In this document: piece by piece, positions 15,982 to 22,681 of the stretch
Position numbering within the stretch: position 1 is the first letter of the stretch
Layout: each line of letters begins with the position of its first letter
Source: Bacteroidota bacterium
GTDB taxonomy: Bacteria > Bacteroidota > Bacteroidia > Chitinophagales > Saprospiraceae
Reading direction: 5' to 3'
Assembly: GCA_030147525.1 (NCBI GenBank)
Contig: JASBVF010000001.1
Coordinates: forward strand, 202,649-266,648
DNA: 64,000 nucleotides
The notes under the pieces: model-generated
What the model saw: only the letters and a program-made list of their open reading frames with translations
Told to the model about the DNA's origin: nothing
Database searches by the model: none
Program-made: the position numbers and the translations under genes

Positions 15982-18462
15982 TTAAAACCCATCGCACCCG
16001 ATCGGCGACCCGTCCGGCAAATCTGGCGTTTTCACCGGCTGAAAATCCTTCGGACGCTGGCGGAACTGACTGATTTCGTTGAGCATGTACACGAGGTGCG
16101 CCCTGCGTTCGTCTATTTTTTCACCCTCCAACTCCCGCACAAAATCATTGGCTATCTGGTCGAGTTCGTAGAGTGCCAAGGCTGTCACCTGTTGGTTCCC
16201 GGTCTTGTCGGCGGCGAGGGCTATGAGGTGTTTCACCGCAAGTTTTTCCACCATCCACGCAATTTCTTCCCGATAAACCGTTTCACGAGGGTTAAAAAAT
16301 GCCCGTGACAGCAGCTGCCCGATGACGTAATTCACGGACATAATTCGCTGTGGGTCTGCCGCTTTTTGCTCGATCAGACGAGCCAGCCGTTCCTGGTTGA
16401 GCAGGAAACTGATCGTGTTGTCCGCCGAACTTTCCGCCGCTGCGAAGGGATCGAAAACGAGGCCCATGTCGCTGTTGAACGTCTCCCGGTCACGTCCGTA
16501 ACCGATGGGCTGAGGAGGAATAACGGCCCGCACGTTGGCAGGAATTTCAAGAAAACGGGTGTCGAGCGTTTCGAGCAGAGCAAGCAGGGCTTCCTGCTGG
16601 GTTTTGTCGTCTACCGGCGTCACCTTCCAGGCGTCGTTGGCTTTTGTTTCAAAACCCTTCACCGTGTAAGTGTAATTCACGCCGCCAATCAATTTTGAAA
16701 CGGCCTCCACCTGGTAGCGTTGGGCGAGGTAGAGCGGCACGAGGATGCGTTCGAGTTCGGCGAGGGGCGTGCCGCTGGGGATGTTGTTTAACCCAAAATT
16801 TCTGATTGCTGCTTCCCGCACCTTTGCAAGCCTCCTGAGTTCGTCCACAGGCGAGGAGCCATTGTCCCAAAGGTGAGCCAGGGGCGCTGCGCCACTGGCT
16901 GGCCGGGCGTCCTGGTCGGAGAGGTAACGCAGACCGAGGCGGTGGTTTTCCTTTAAAATTTCATCCAAAGCCTGCGCCACGTTGGTTCCCTTCGGAAAAT
17001 CCTGGTAGCCGTAGAGGATCGTGCGCTTGTCCCACGCTCCGATGCCGGTAGCGTAGGCTTTTGAAAAATCAATGTTCCCGTTTGCATCCAGGGCGATGTA
17101 GGGGTGCGGGTAATCCATCACGGAAGCCCGATCGTTGGTGCTGGCGGCGAAGTTGTGCGCCAGTCCAAGCGTGTGGCCGACTTCGTGGGCGGAAAGTTGC
17201 CGCAGGCGGGCCAGCGCCATTTCGAGCAGGCGGGGGTCGGGCGTGTCGCCGTTTTCGTAAGCGGCCAGCAGGCCCTGGGCGATCAGGTAATCCTGCCGCA
17301 CCCGCAGGGAGCCGAGGGTGACTTTGCCCTTGATGATTTCGCCGGTACGTGGGTCGATGACCGAACTGCCATAACTCCAGCCCCTCGTCGAGCGGTGTAC
17401 CCACTGGATGAGGTTGTAGCGCACGTCCATCGGGTCGGCGTCGGAGGGGAGCATTTTCACCTGGAAAGCATTGCGATAGCCGGCGGCTTCGAAGGCCTGA
17501 TTCCACCAGCGGGCGCCTTCGAGCAGCGCTGAACGGATGGGTTCAGGCGTGCCGGGATCGAGGTAGTAAACGATGGGTTCGACGGGGTCGCTGATAGCAG
17601 CAGACGGGTTTTGTTTTTTCAGCCGGTGCCGGGTGATGAATCGTTTCACGATCGGCTGATCGATGGGTGTAGAGTAGTCGTAGTAGCTCGTTTCAAAATA
17701 ACCGCTGCGAGGGTCGAAAATCCTCGGCTCGTAGTCGCCGTCGGGCAATTCGACGAAGGAGTGGTGCTGCCGCACGGTGACCACGTCCGGCGTTGGCGTC
17801 ACGGAGCGGATCCACTCGCCTTCGGGCGTGCCGGTGAAGGTGAGCGTGGCTTCGAATTCTGTGTTTTTCGGAAAATTTTTCGTGCGGGGCAAGTAGATAG
17901 CCGAGCGGCTTTCCTCGAGTTTGTAAGTGCCTTGCTTGCGCTGTTTCAGCCGGGCGATGACGTTGTGGGCGTCTTGCAGCAGGAATTTCGTGGCGTCAAC
18001 GAGCACCTTGCCGCCTTCCTCTTTTTCGACGGTGAAACCCCACAACACAGATTGGGCAAATGCCTCCTCGACGGCCAGGCGTTCGTCGGCGTTGGTACTG
18101 GTGGCCCGGTAGCCATAGTTGAGGTGGGTGAGCAGCACTTTATTTCCACTTCGTGAAAACTTCACCACCCGCTCCTGTCCGAGTTGTCCCCGGTCGAGGC
18201 CGATGTCGTTGGAGCCGATGCCTGCCGGAAGGGAGTTGACGTAGAGAAATTCGACGCCGAAAGTGTCGATTTCAAGCCAGATTTTACCCTCTTTTTCATC
18301 CCAGTAGAAAGTGAAATAGCCGGGGAATTTTTGCATTTTTTTCACCTTGTCGGCGAGGGTTGTGTCGGTAGGCTTGGGTGTTCCGGGAGCCGTCACTTTT
18401 TGGGTTGGCTTACAGGCCAGGAATAAGAAAATTGGAAGGATGAGTGAGAGGATGTATCGCAT
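15982..18462 (-). CDS. Zinc metalloprotease, DUF5117/DUF5118 type, lipoprotein
   Basis: The 826-residue protein has a lipobox (MRYILSLILPIFLFLACK). DUF5118-like and DUF5117-like N-terminal regions follow (FTFYWDEKEGKIWLEID, VDATKFLLQDAHNV). The catalytic centre is the metzincin motif HEVGHTLGLAH starting at His426, with a Met-turn-like SVMDYPHP about 25 residues later. The C-terminal 250 residues are mostly helical. Members are cell-envelope peptidases of unknown substrate, common in Bacteroidota. The zinc motif is intact, so activity is expected. It is a single-gene transcript with its own downstream terminator. Confidence 0.92.
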   Translation of the reverse strand: MRYILSLILPIFLFLACKPTQKVTAPGTPKPTDTTLADKVKKMQKFPGYFTFYWDEKEGKIWLEIDTFGVEFLYVNSLPAGIGSNDIGLDRGQLGQERVVKFSRSGNKVLLTHLNYGYRATSTNADERLAVEEAFAQSVLWGFTVEKEEGGKVLVDATKFLLQDAHNVIARLKQRKQGTYKLEESRSAIYLPRTKNFPKNTEFEATLTFTGTPEGEWIRSVTPTPDVVTVRQHHSFVELPDGDYEPRIFDPRSGYFETSYYDYSTPIDQPIVKRFITRHRLKKQNPSAAISDPVEPIVYYLDPGTPEPIRSALLEGARWWNQAFEAAGYRNAFQVKMLPSDADPMDVRYNLIQWVHRSTRGWSYGSSVIDPRTGEIIKGKVTLGSLRVRQDYLIAQGLLAAYENGDTPDPRLLEMALARLRQLSAHEVGHTLGLAHNFAASTNDRASVMDYPHPYIALDANGNIDFSKAYATGIGAWDKRTILYGYQDFPKGTNVAQALDEILKENHRLGLRYLSDQDARPASGAAPLAHLWDNGSSPVDELRRLAKVREAAIRNFGLNNIPSGTPLAELERILVPLYLAQRYQVEAVSKLIGGVNYTYTVKGFETKANDAWKVTPVDDKTQQEALLALLETLDTRFLEIPANVRAVIPPQPIGYGRDRETFNSDMGLVFDPFAAAESSADNTISFLLNQERLARLIEQKAADPQRIMSVNYVIGQLLSRAFFNPRETVYREEIAWMVEKLAVKHLIALAADKTGNQQVTALALYELDQIANDFVRELEGEKIDERRAHLVYMLNEISQFRQRPKDFQPVKTPDLPDGSPIGCDGF

Positions 18463-18506
18463 GATGTTTTGATTTTGAGGAGGCTAAAATAGGTAGAAGG
18501 GCGGGA

Positions 18507-18552
18507 TTTTAAATAAAACAGGTTGATTTTGGGACGACCCAAAATCAACCTG
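18507..18552 (-). terminator. Terminator of the GldM-C-like gene
   Basis: A perfect 15-bp stem (18519-18533 with 18538-18552) and loop ACGA are followed on the minus strand by TGTTTTATTTAAAA. It starts 18 bases after the stop codon of the gene at 18571-19011. Confidence 0.85.
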
Positions 18553-18570
18553 AAACTCAGTCGGGCCAAT

Positions 18571-19011
18571 TCACGCCTTCTTCGCCACGATCACAAATTC
18601 CTTCCCGTGCACGTCGACTACGTCCTTGCCATTGGGCAGGTAAGCTTTCATTTTTTTGAATTCGAAGCGGTCGCCAATGGAGAGGCTGCGAAGTTTGGCA
18701 GTCATCTCGCTCGTCAGCACGTTGGAATTGGCCGTGTAGGTAGATGTTTTACCGCCATGCGTTACGTGCAGGGTAAACTGGAAAATCCGGGAACCACGGG
18801 CGCAGCCGTCCACGCCGAGGGTAGTTTGGCCTTCGAGGTCTTTCTGGGTGACTTCGCCGCCGTATTTCCCTGCGAAAACGACGTAAGCGCCGCCAACGGG
18901 GGCAGCATCCAAGCCTGTCATTTCAGTATTCAGCCGGGTGATTTCAGTAAAAGAACAGGTAAACAGCACTGCGGCTGTTGCGAGGAGGAAATTTTTGATG
19001 GTACTTTTCAT
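18571..19011 (-). CDS. Small exported protein resembling the C-terminal domain of GldM
   Basis: The 146 residues have a signal peptide with a cysteine at residue 19 (KNFLLATAAVLFTCSF), so it may be a lipoprotein. The mature part, PVGGAYVVFAGKYGGEVTQ to FVIVAKK, matches in pattern the last domain of the gliding protein GldM: a strand like FQFTLHVTHGG, then ANSNVLTSEMTAKLRSLSIGD, then FEFKKMKAYLPNGKDVV. In GldM this domain lies in the periplasm and contacts the outer ring of the T9SS. Here it stands alone with its own terminator. Homology is judged by eye; it might instead be an unrelated beta protein. Confidence 0.6.
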   Translation of the reverse strand: MKSTIKNFLLATAAVLFTCSFTEITRLNTEMTGLDAAPVGGAYVVFAGKYGGEVTQKDLEGQTTLGVDGCARGSRIFQFTLHVTHGGKTSTYTANSNVLTSEMTAKLRSLSIGDRFEFKKMKAYLPNGKDVVDVHGKEFVIVAKKA

Positions 19012-19235
19012 GACTCATATTTTTAGTGAAAAAATTTTATCCAAATTTACTCCCCTTTCACCCCCGGATTTTCAAAAGTAGAGCAACGCCCAGATGAAGG
19101 ATAGCAACAACCAGTTTGCAGCAAATTTGAAGATCATAGCCCGAAAAAGGCTGTTGCTCTACCTTGGGCAGTTGTTGCTCTGCGGAGGTTTTGTGAATGG
19201 CCGAAAGTGGCGATATTTAGCCATTCCGAGTCACC

Positions 19236-19265
19236 GGCCAACAACCAAAAGCTAATAACCAACCG
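19236..19265 (+). repeat. 7-bp tandem array (4 units) directly before a start codon
   Basis: Heptamers GGCCAAC, AACCAAA, AGCTAAT and AACCAAC (19236-19263) end three bases before the ATG of the LytS-type kinase, so the array occupies the place of the ribosome binding region. The first word is identical to one in the array at 40928-40969. Confidence 0.5.
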
Positions 19266-19266
19266 C

Positions 19267-20289
19267 ATGAAATCCATCGCCATCCACCTGCTTTTCTGGG
19301 CGCTGTACATTCTCTCTGAGTACTTCGCCAACATGATGCATATGCGCTCCGGGGATGTATGGCCGTTCTTCCGGGCGGAATTGCTGTCGCTGCCGGCGCT
19401 GATGCTGGGTACCTACTTCATTGCGCTGGTGGCCGTTCCGAAGTTTTTAAAAAAAGGAAAATGGCACTGGTTCGTCCTCTCGCTGCTGACCGTGGGGGCG
19501 GTCGTGTTTTTTGCCCGTGTCAAATGGCTGGAAGTAGTGAACTACCTGGAACACCAGGAGTACTGGAAAGTACCCGTTTCGAAGGTGCTGAAAAACATCA
19601 TCCGGGACTACTCGATCATTGCGCTGGCGGTATGCATCTACATCATTGGCGACTACCGCCGCAAACAAAAGCTCAACGAGGAGTTGGCCAAAGCCAAAGC
19701 CGAGGCCGAGATCAAACTGCTGAAAGGCCAGCTCCACCCGCATTTCCTCTTTAACTCCCTCAACAACATCTACAGCCTGGCCCTGATGAAATCCGACCTG
19801 ACGGCGGACAGTATTTTAAAACTCACCGAACTGCTCGACTACCTCGTTTACCGGGCCAACATGGAAAAAGTGGCCCTCTCGAAGGAGGTTCAATTGCTCC
19901 GCAACTACGTGGACCTGGAAAAACTGCGCTACGGCGACAAGTTGAAAGTGGACCTGGATTTTGAAATGGAAAATGAAAACCTGATGGTCGCACCGCTCAT
20001 CCTGCTGCCGTTTGCGGAGAATTGCTTCAAACACGGCGGCGCCGGGGAGGATGGCTTTTTTAAAATAAAAATGAACCTCAAGGCAGACGCTCTTCAGCTC
20101 GCTTTCAACATTGCCAATAGTAAAAAAACAGGCCGGAAAAACCAGCACCCCAACGGCGGCGTCGGGCTGGAAAATATTCGCAAAAGGCTTACCTTGCTTT
20201 ACCCTGGCCGGCATGGGTTGCGGATTCAGGATTTGCCGGAGCGTTACGAAGTGAATTTGAAAATCAACTTTCGGGATGGCGAAGTTTAA
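19267..20289 (+). CDS. LytS/YehU-type membrane histidine kinase
   Basis: Starting at 19267 the 340-residue protein has four transmembrane helices (about 1-140: AIHLLFWALYILSEYFA, LPALMLGTYFIALVAV, WHWFVLSLLTVGAVVFFA, YSIIALAVCIYIIGDY). A short coiled coil rich in EAKAKAEAE-like residues links them to the kinase. That part is the His_kinase family: LHPHFLFNSLNNIYSLAL with the phospho-accepting His near 157-159, then an ATPase with FAENCFKHGG and GVGLENIRKRL. It is the sensor for the LytTR regulator, whose start overlaps this gene by 14 bases. An earlier in-frame ATG at 19207 would add 20 non-hydrophobic residues and lies before the heptamer array. Confidence 0.93.
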   Translation: MKSIAIHLLFWALYILSEYFANMMHMRSGDVWPFFRAELLSLPALMLGTYFIALVAVPKFLKKGKWHWFVLSLLTVGAVVFFARVKWLEVVNYLEHQEYWKVPVSKVLKNIIRDYSIIALAVCIYIIGDYRRKQKLNEELAKAKAEAEIKLLKGQLHPHFLFNSLNNIYSLALMKSDLTADSILKLTELLDYLVYRANMEKVALSKEVQLLRNYVDLEKLRYGDKLKVDLDFEMENENLMVAPLILLPFAENCFKHGGAGEDGFFKIKMNLKADALQLAFNIANSKKTGRKNQHPNGGVGLENIRKRLTLLYPGRHGLRIQDLPERYEVNLKINFRDGEV

Positions 20290-20980
20290 ATGCTACATCG
20301 TGGACGACGAACCCCTGGCGCTCAACGTCATCGAGCAGCACCTGTCGAAGTTTGGCAGCTTCGAAGTTTGCGGCAAAACCACTGACCCCGTCGAAGCCCT
20401 TGCCCAAATCAAAAGCCTGCAACCCGACCTGCTCTTCCTCGACATCGAAATGCCGGACATCACCGGGCTGGAACTCATCCGGTCCATGCAGCACCGGCCG
20501 CAGATCATCATCACCACCGCCTACCGGGATTTTGCCGTGGAGGGCTTCGAACTCAACGTGCTGGATTACCTGGTGAAACCCATCCCCTTCAACCGCTTCG
20601 TCAAGGCTATCGACAAATTTCTGGAATTGAAAACGCCCGCTCCCGCTGCGCCCGAAGTTGCTGGGCCTGCTTCCATTTTCGTAAAATCCGAACGAAAAAC
20701 CGTCCGGGTAGAGCTGGATGAAATTCTCTACGTGGAAGGGGTGAAGGATTACGTGAAAATCGTTTTACCCCAACAAAAAATCATGACCAAAGTGTCCATC
20801 GGCAATTTTTTGAAAGAACTTCCTTCTGATCGATTCATTCAGGTTCACAAATCTTTCATCGTCAACCGCAGTAAAATCACAGCTTTTACTGCGCAGGGAG
20901 TAGAATTGGGGGAGCACGTGGTCCCCGTTGGGCGGGTGTACAAAGAAGATTTTTTGAAAGAAATGGAGCGCAGGAATTAG
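20276..20980 (+). CDS. LytTR-family response regulator
   Basis: The 234-residue protein has a receiver domain (CYIVDDEPLALNVIEQHL; phospho-acceptor Asp56 in FLDIEMPD; ITTAYRDFAVEGF; LDYLVKPI) and a C-terminal LytTR DNA-binding domain (FVKSERKTVRVELDEILYVEGVKDYVKI, RFIQVHKSFIVN). It binds direct repeats in promoters when phosphorylated by the overlapping kinase gene. The alkane monooxygenase gene follows 40 bases later on the same strand with no terminator, so the three may be co-transcribed. Confidence 0.95.
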   Translation: MAKFKCYIVDDEPLALNVIEQHLSKFGSFEVCGKTTDPVEALAQIKSLQPDLLFLDIEMPDITGLELIRSMQHRPQIIITTAYRDFAVEGFELNVLDYLVKPIPFNRFVKAIDKFLELKTPAPAAPEVAGPASIFVKSERKTVRVELDEILYVEGVKDYVKIVLPQQKIMTKVSIGNFLKELPSDRFIQVHKSFIVNRSKITAFTAQGVELGEHVVPVGRVYKEDFLKEMERRN

Positions 20981-21020
20981 TTTTTTCAAAATGCTTAATT
21001 TAGGGGCAAATTCTATCGCC

Positions 21021-22085
21021 ATGCTTCGTGATTTGAAATATCTCTTCGCCTACGTCGCCCCGCTGGCGACCTTTGCAGCAGTACTTTGGCAAGGCTACTG
21101 GTCATTTGCCACCGTCATCGTGGCATTCGTGATGATTCCGCTGGTGGAACAATTCAGCGCCGGCACTACCCGCAACCTGACGCCGGAGGAGGAGGAAGCC
21201 AAAGCTGCCTCCCCGTTTTTCGACCTGCTGATTTACCTGAATTTACCCATCCTGCTGGCGCTGCTCTGGCTTTATTTTTCTGCGATCGAAAACGGCGGAC
21301 TGCACGGCTGGGAAATCTCCGGCATGACGCTGAGCATGAGCGTCGTCATGGCCAGCATCGGTATCAACGTGGCCCACGAACTCGGACATCGTTCGAAAAA
21401 ATATGAGCAGTTGATGGCTAAAATTTTGCTCACCACGACGCTCTACACCCATTTCAACATCGAACACAACCGGGGCCACCACCTCTGGGTTTCCACGCCG
21501 GAAGACCCCTCCTCGGCACGACTTGGCGAGAGCCTCTACCGCTTCTGGATACGCTCAACCATCGGCACCTACGTGAATGCATGGAAGCTGGAAAACGAGC
21601 GGCTGCGCCGGGCCGGTAAGCCGGTTTTTTCACCCGCCAACGAAATGATCTGGATGGATTTGGGTAAAATATTTTACCTCGGCCTCGTCTGGTATTTTTT
21701 CGGATGGGTAGGCGTTGGCTTCGCCGTTTTGATTGCCGTCGGAGGCTTCCTGCAACTCGAAACCGTCAACTACATCGAGCACTACGGCCTGAGCCGCAAG
21801 CGTTTACCCTCGGGTTTTTATGAAAAAGTAACGCCCCGGCATTCCTGGAATTCCAACCACGAAATGGGCCGCATTTTCCTCTACGAACTCACCCGCCACT
21901 CCGACCACCACTTCAAAGCCACCCGGAAATACCAGGTGCTGCGCCATTTCGATGAAAGCCCGCAACTGCCGCACGGCTACCCGGCTTCCATGCTGATGTC
22001 GCTCGTGCCGCCGCTTTGGTTTTCGGTGATGGATAAAAAAGTGCGGGAAGTGCAGGGAGGTGAAGCAGCGACCGTTACAGGATAG
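21021..22085 (+). CDS. alkB: AlkB-type alkane 1-monooxygenase
   Basis: The 354-residue membrane protein carries the histidine motifs of non-haem di-iron alkane hydroxylases in order: AHELGHR, EHNRGHHLW, NYIEHYGLSRKR and LTRHSDHHFKATRKYQ. Six or so hydrophobic helices flank them. The family oxidises the terminal methyl of medium-chain alkanes using rubredoxin; no rubredoxin gene is seen here. The start at 21021 is chosen because it has AGGGGC upstream and begins the membrane-protein pattern (MLRDLKYLFAY); a start at 20991 would add ten residues. It follows the LytS/LytTR pair closely. The substrate could also be another fatty chain. Confidence 0.92.
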   Translation: MLRDLKYLFAYVAPLATFAAVLWQGYWSFATVIVAFVMIPLVEQFSAGTTRNLTPEEEEAKAASPFFDLLIYLNLPILLALLWLYFSAIENGGLHGWEISGMTLSMSVVMASIGINVAHELGHRSKKYEQLMAKILLTTTLYTHFNIEHNRGHHLWVSTPEDPSSARLGESLYRFWIRSTIGTYVNAWKLENERLRRAGKPVFSPANEMIWMDLGKIFYLGLVWYFFGWVGVGFAVLIAVGGFLQLETVNYIEHYGLSRKRLPSGFYEKVTPRHSWNSNHEMGRIFLYELTRHSDHHFKATRKYQVLRHFDESPQLPHGYPASMLMSLVPPLWFSVMDKKVREVQGGEAATVTG

Positions 22086-22160
22086 TTACACTGATTTTTA
22101 GGATGGTTATGATTTTTTATGATCATGGAAAATCATAACCATCCTAAAAATCAGTGTAAC
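22085..22160. repeat. Perfect 32-bp inverted repeat with 12-nt spacer
   Basis: Arms at 22085-22116 and 22129-22160 match over all 32 bases around the spacer 22117-22128. The arm begins at the last base of the alkB stop codon. The centre contains TGATCA. As RNA it would be a very stable hairpin and may end alkB transcripts, though no T run follows. Its size and perfection suggest a mobile or actively maintained palindromic element rather than an ordinary terminator. Confidence 0.9.
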
Positions 22161-22179
22161 CATCACCCCAAAAGTGGTC

Positions 22180-22187
22180 TACCTTTG
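22180..22187 (+). promoter_or_regulatory. -7 promoter element of gldH
   Basis: TACCTTTG fits the Bacteroidota consensus TAnnTTTG. The start codon of gldH lies 20 bases downstream, giving a leader of about 14 bases. No clear -33 TTTG is seen. Confidence 0.5.
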
Positions 22188-22207
22188 CCGCAAAATTTCA
22201 AAAAATA

Positions 22208-22672
22208 ATGCTACAAAAACTGCTGATCGTTTCCGCTTTTGCCCTGCTGCTGGCCAGTTGCAGCGACGATGTTATTTATGAAAAAACGCTCGACATCCCC
22301 GGCGAATCGTGGGTGTACGGGGATACCCTGAAGTTCGATTTTGACATCGTCGACACGACCAAAACTTACAGCCTGCTCCTCGACGTGACCCACGCCGGCG
22401 ACTACGGTTTTCAAAACCTGTACGTGCAGTTTCACACGATTTTTCCTTCCGGTAAAAAAGAAACGAAGCTGGTCAGCCTGGAGTTAGCGGCCCAAACCGG
22501 CATCTGGAACGGCGAGTGCAGCGGCAATGAATGCAATGTGGAAATTCCCCTGCAATCCAAAGCAGTTTTTAAAGAAACAGGAAAACATACCCTGGCGATA
22601 GAACAGTACATGCGTAAGAGTCCGCTCCCCGGCCTGAAAAGTATGTCGCTGAAAATCAAAGTCTTGAAGTAA
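22208..22672 (+). CDS. gldH: Gliding motility lipoprotein GldH
   Basis: The 154-residue lipoprotein (MLQKLLIVSAFALLLASCSD, lipobox Cys18) matches GldH in length and pattern: VIYEKTLDIPGESWVYGDTLKFDF, a region with DVTHAGDYGFQNLYVQF, SGKKETKLVSLEL, and the ending YMRKSPLPGLKSMSLKIKV. GldH is an envelope lipoprotein required for gliding in Flavobacterium johnsoniae, and it is also kept in non-gliding Bacteroidota. It has its own -7 element. It converges with the GH57 gene, whose stop lies only nine bases away, with no visible terminator between. Confidence 0.88.
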   Translation: MLQKLLIVSAFALLLASCSDDVIYEKTLDIPGESWVYGDTLKFDFDIVDTTKTYSLLLDVTHAGDYGFQNLYVQFHTIFPSGKKETKLVSLELAAQTGIWNGECSGNECNVEIPLQSKAVFKETGKHTLAIEQYMRKSPLPGLKSMSLKIKVLK

Positions 22673-22681
22673 GTCAGGCTC

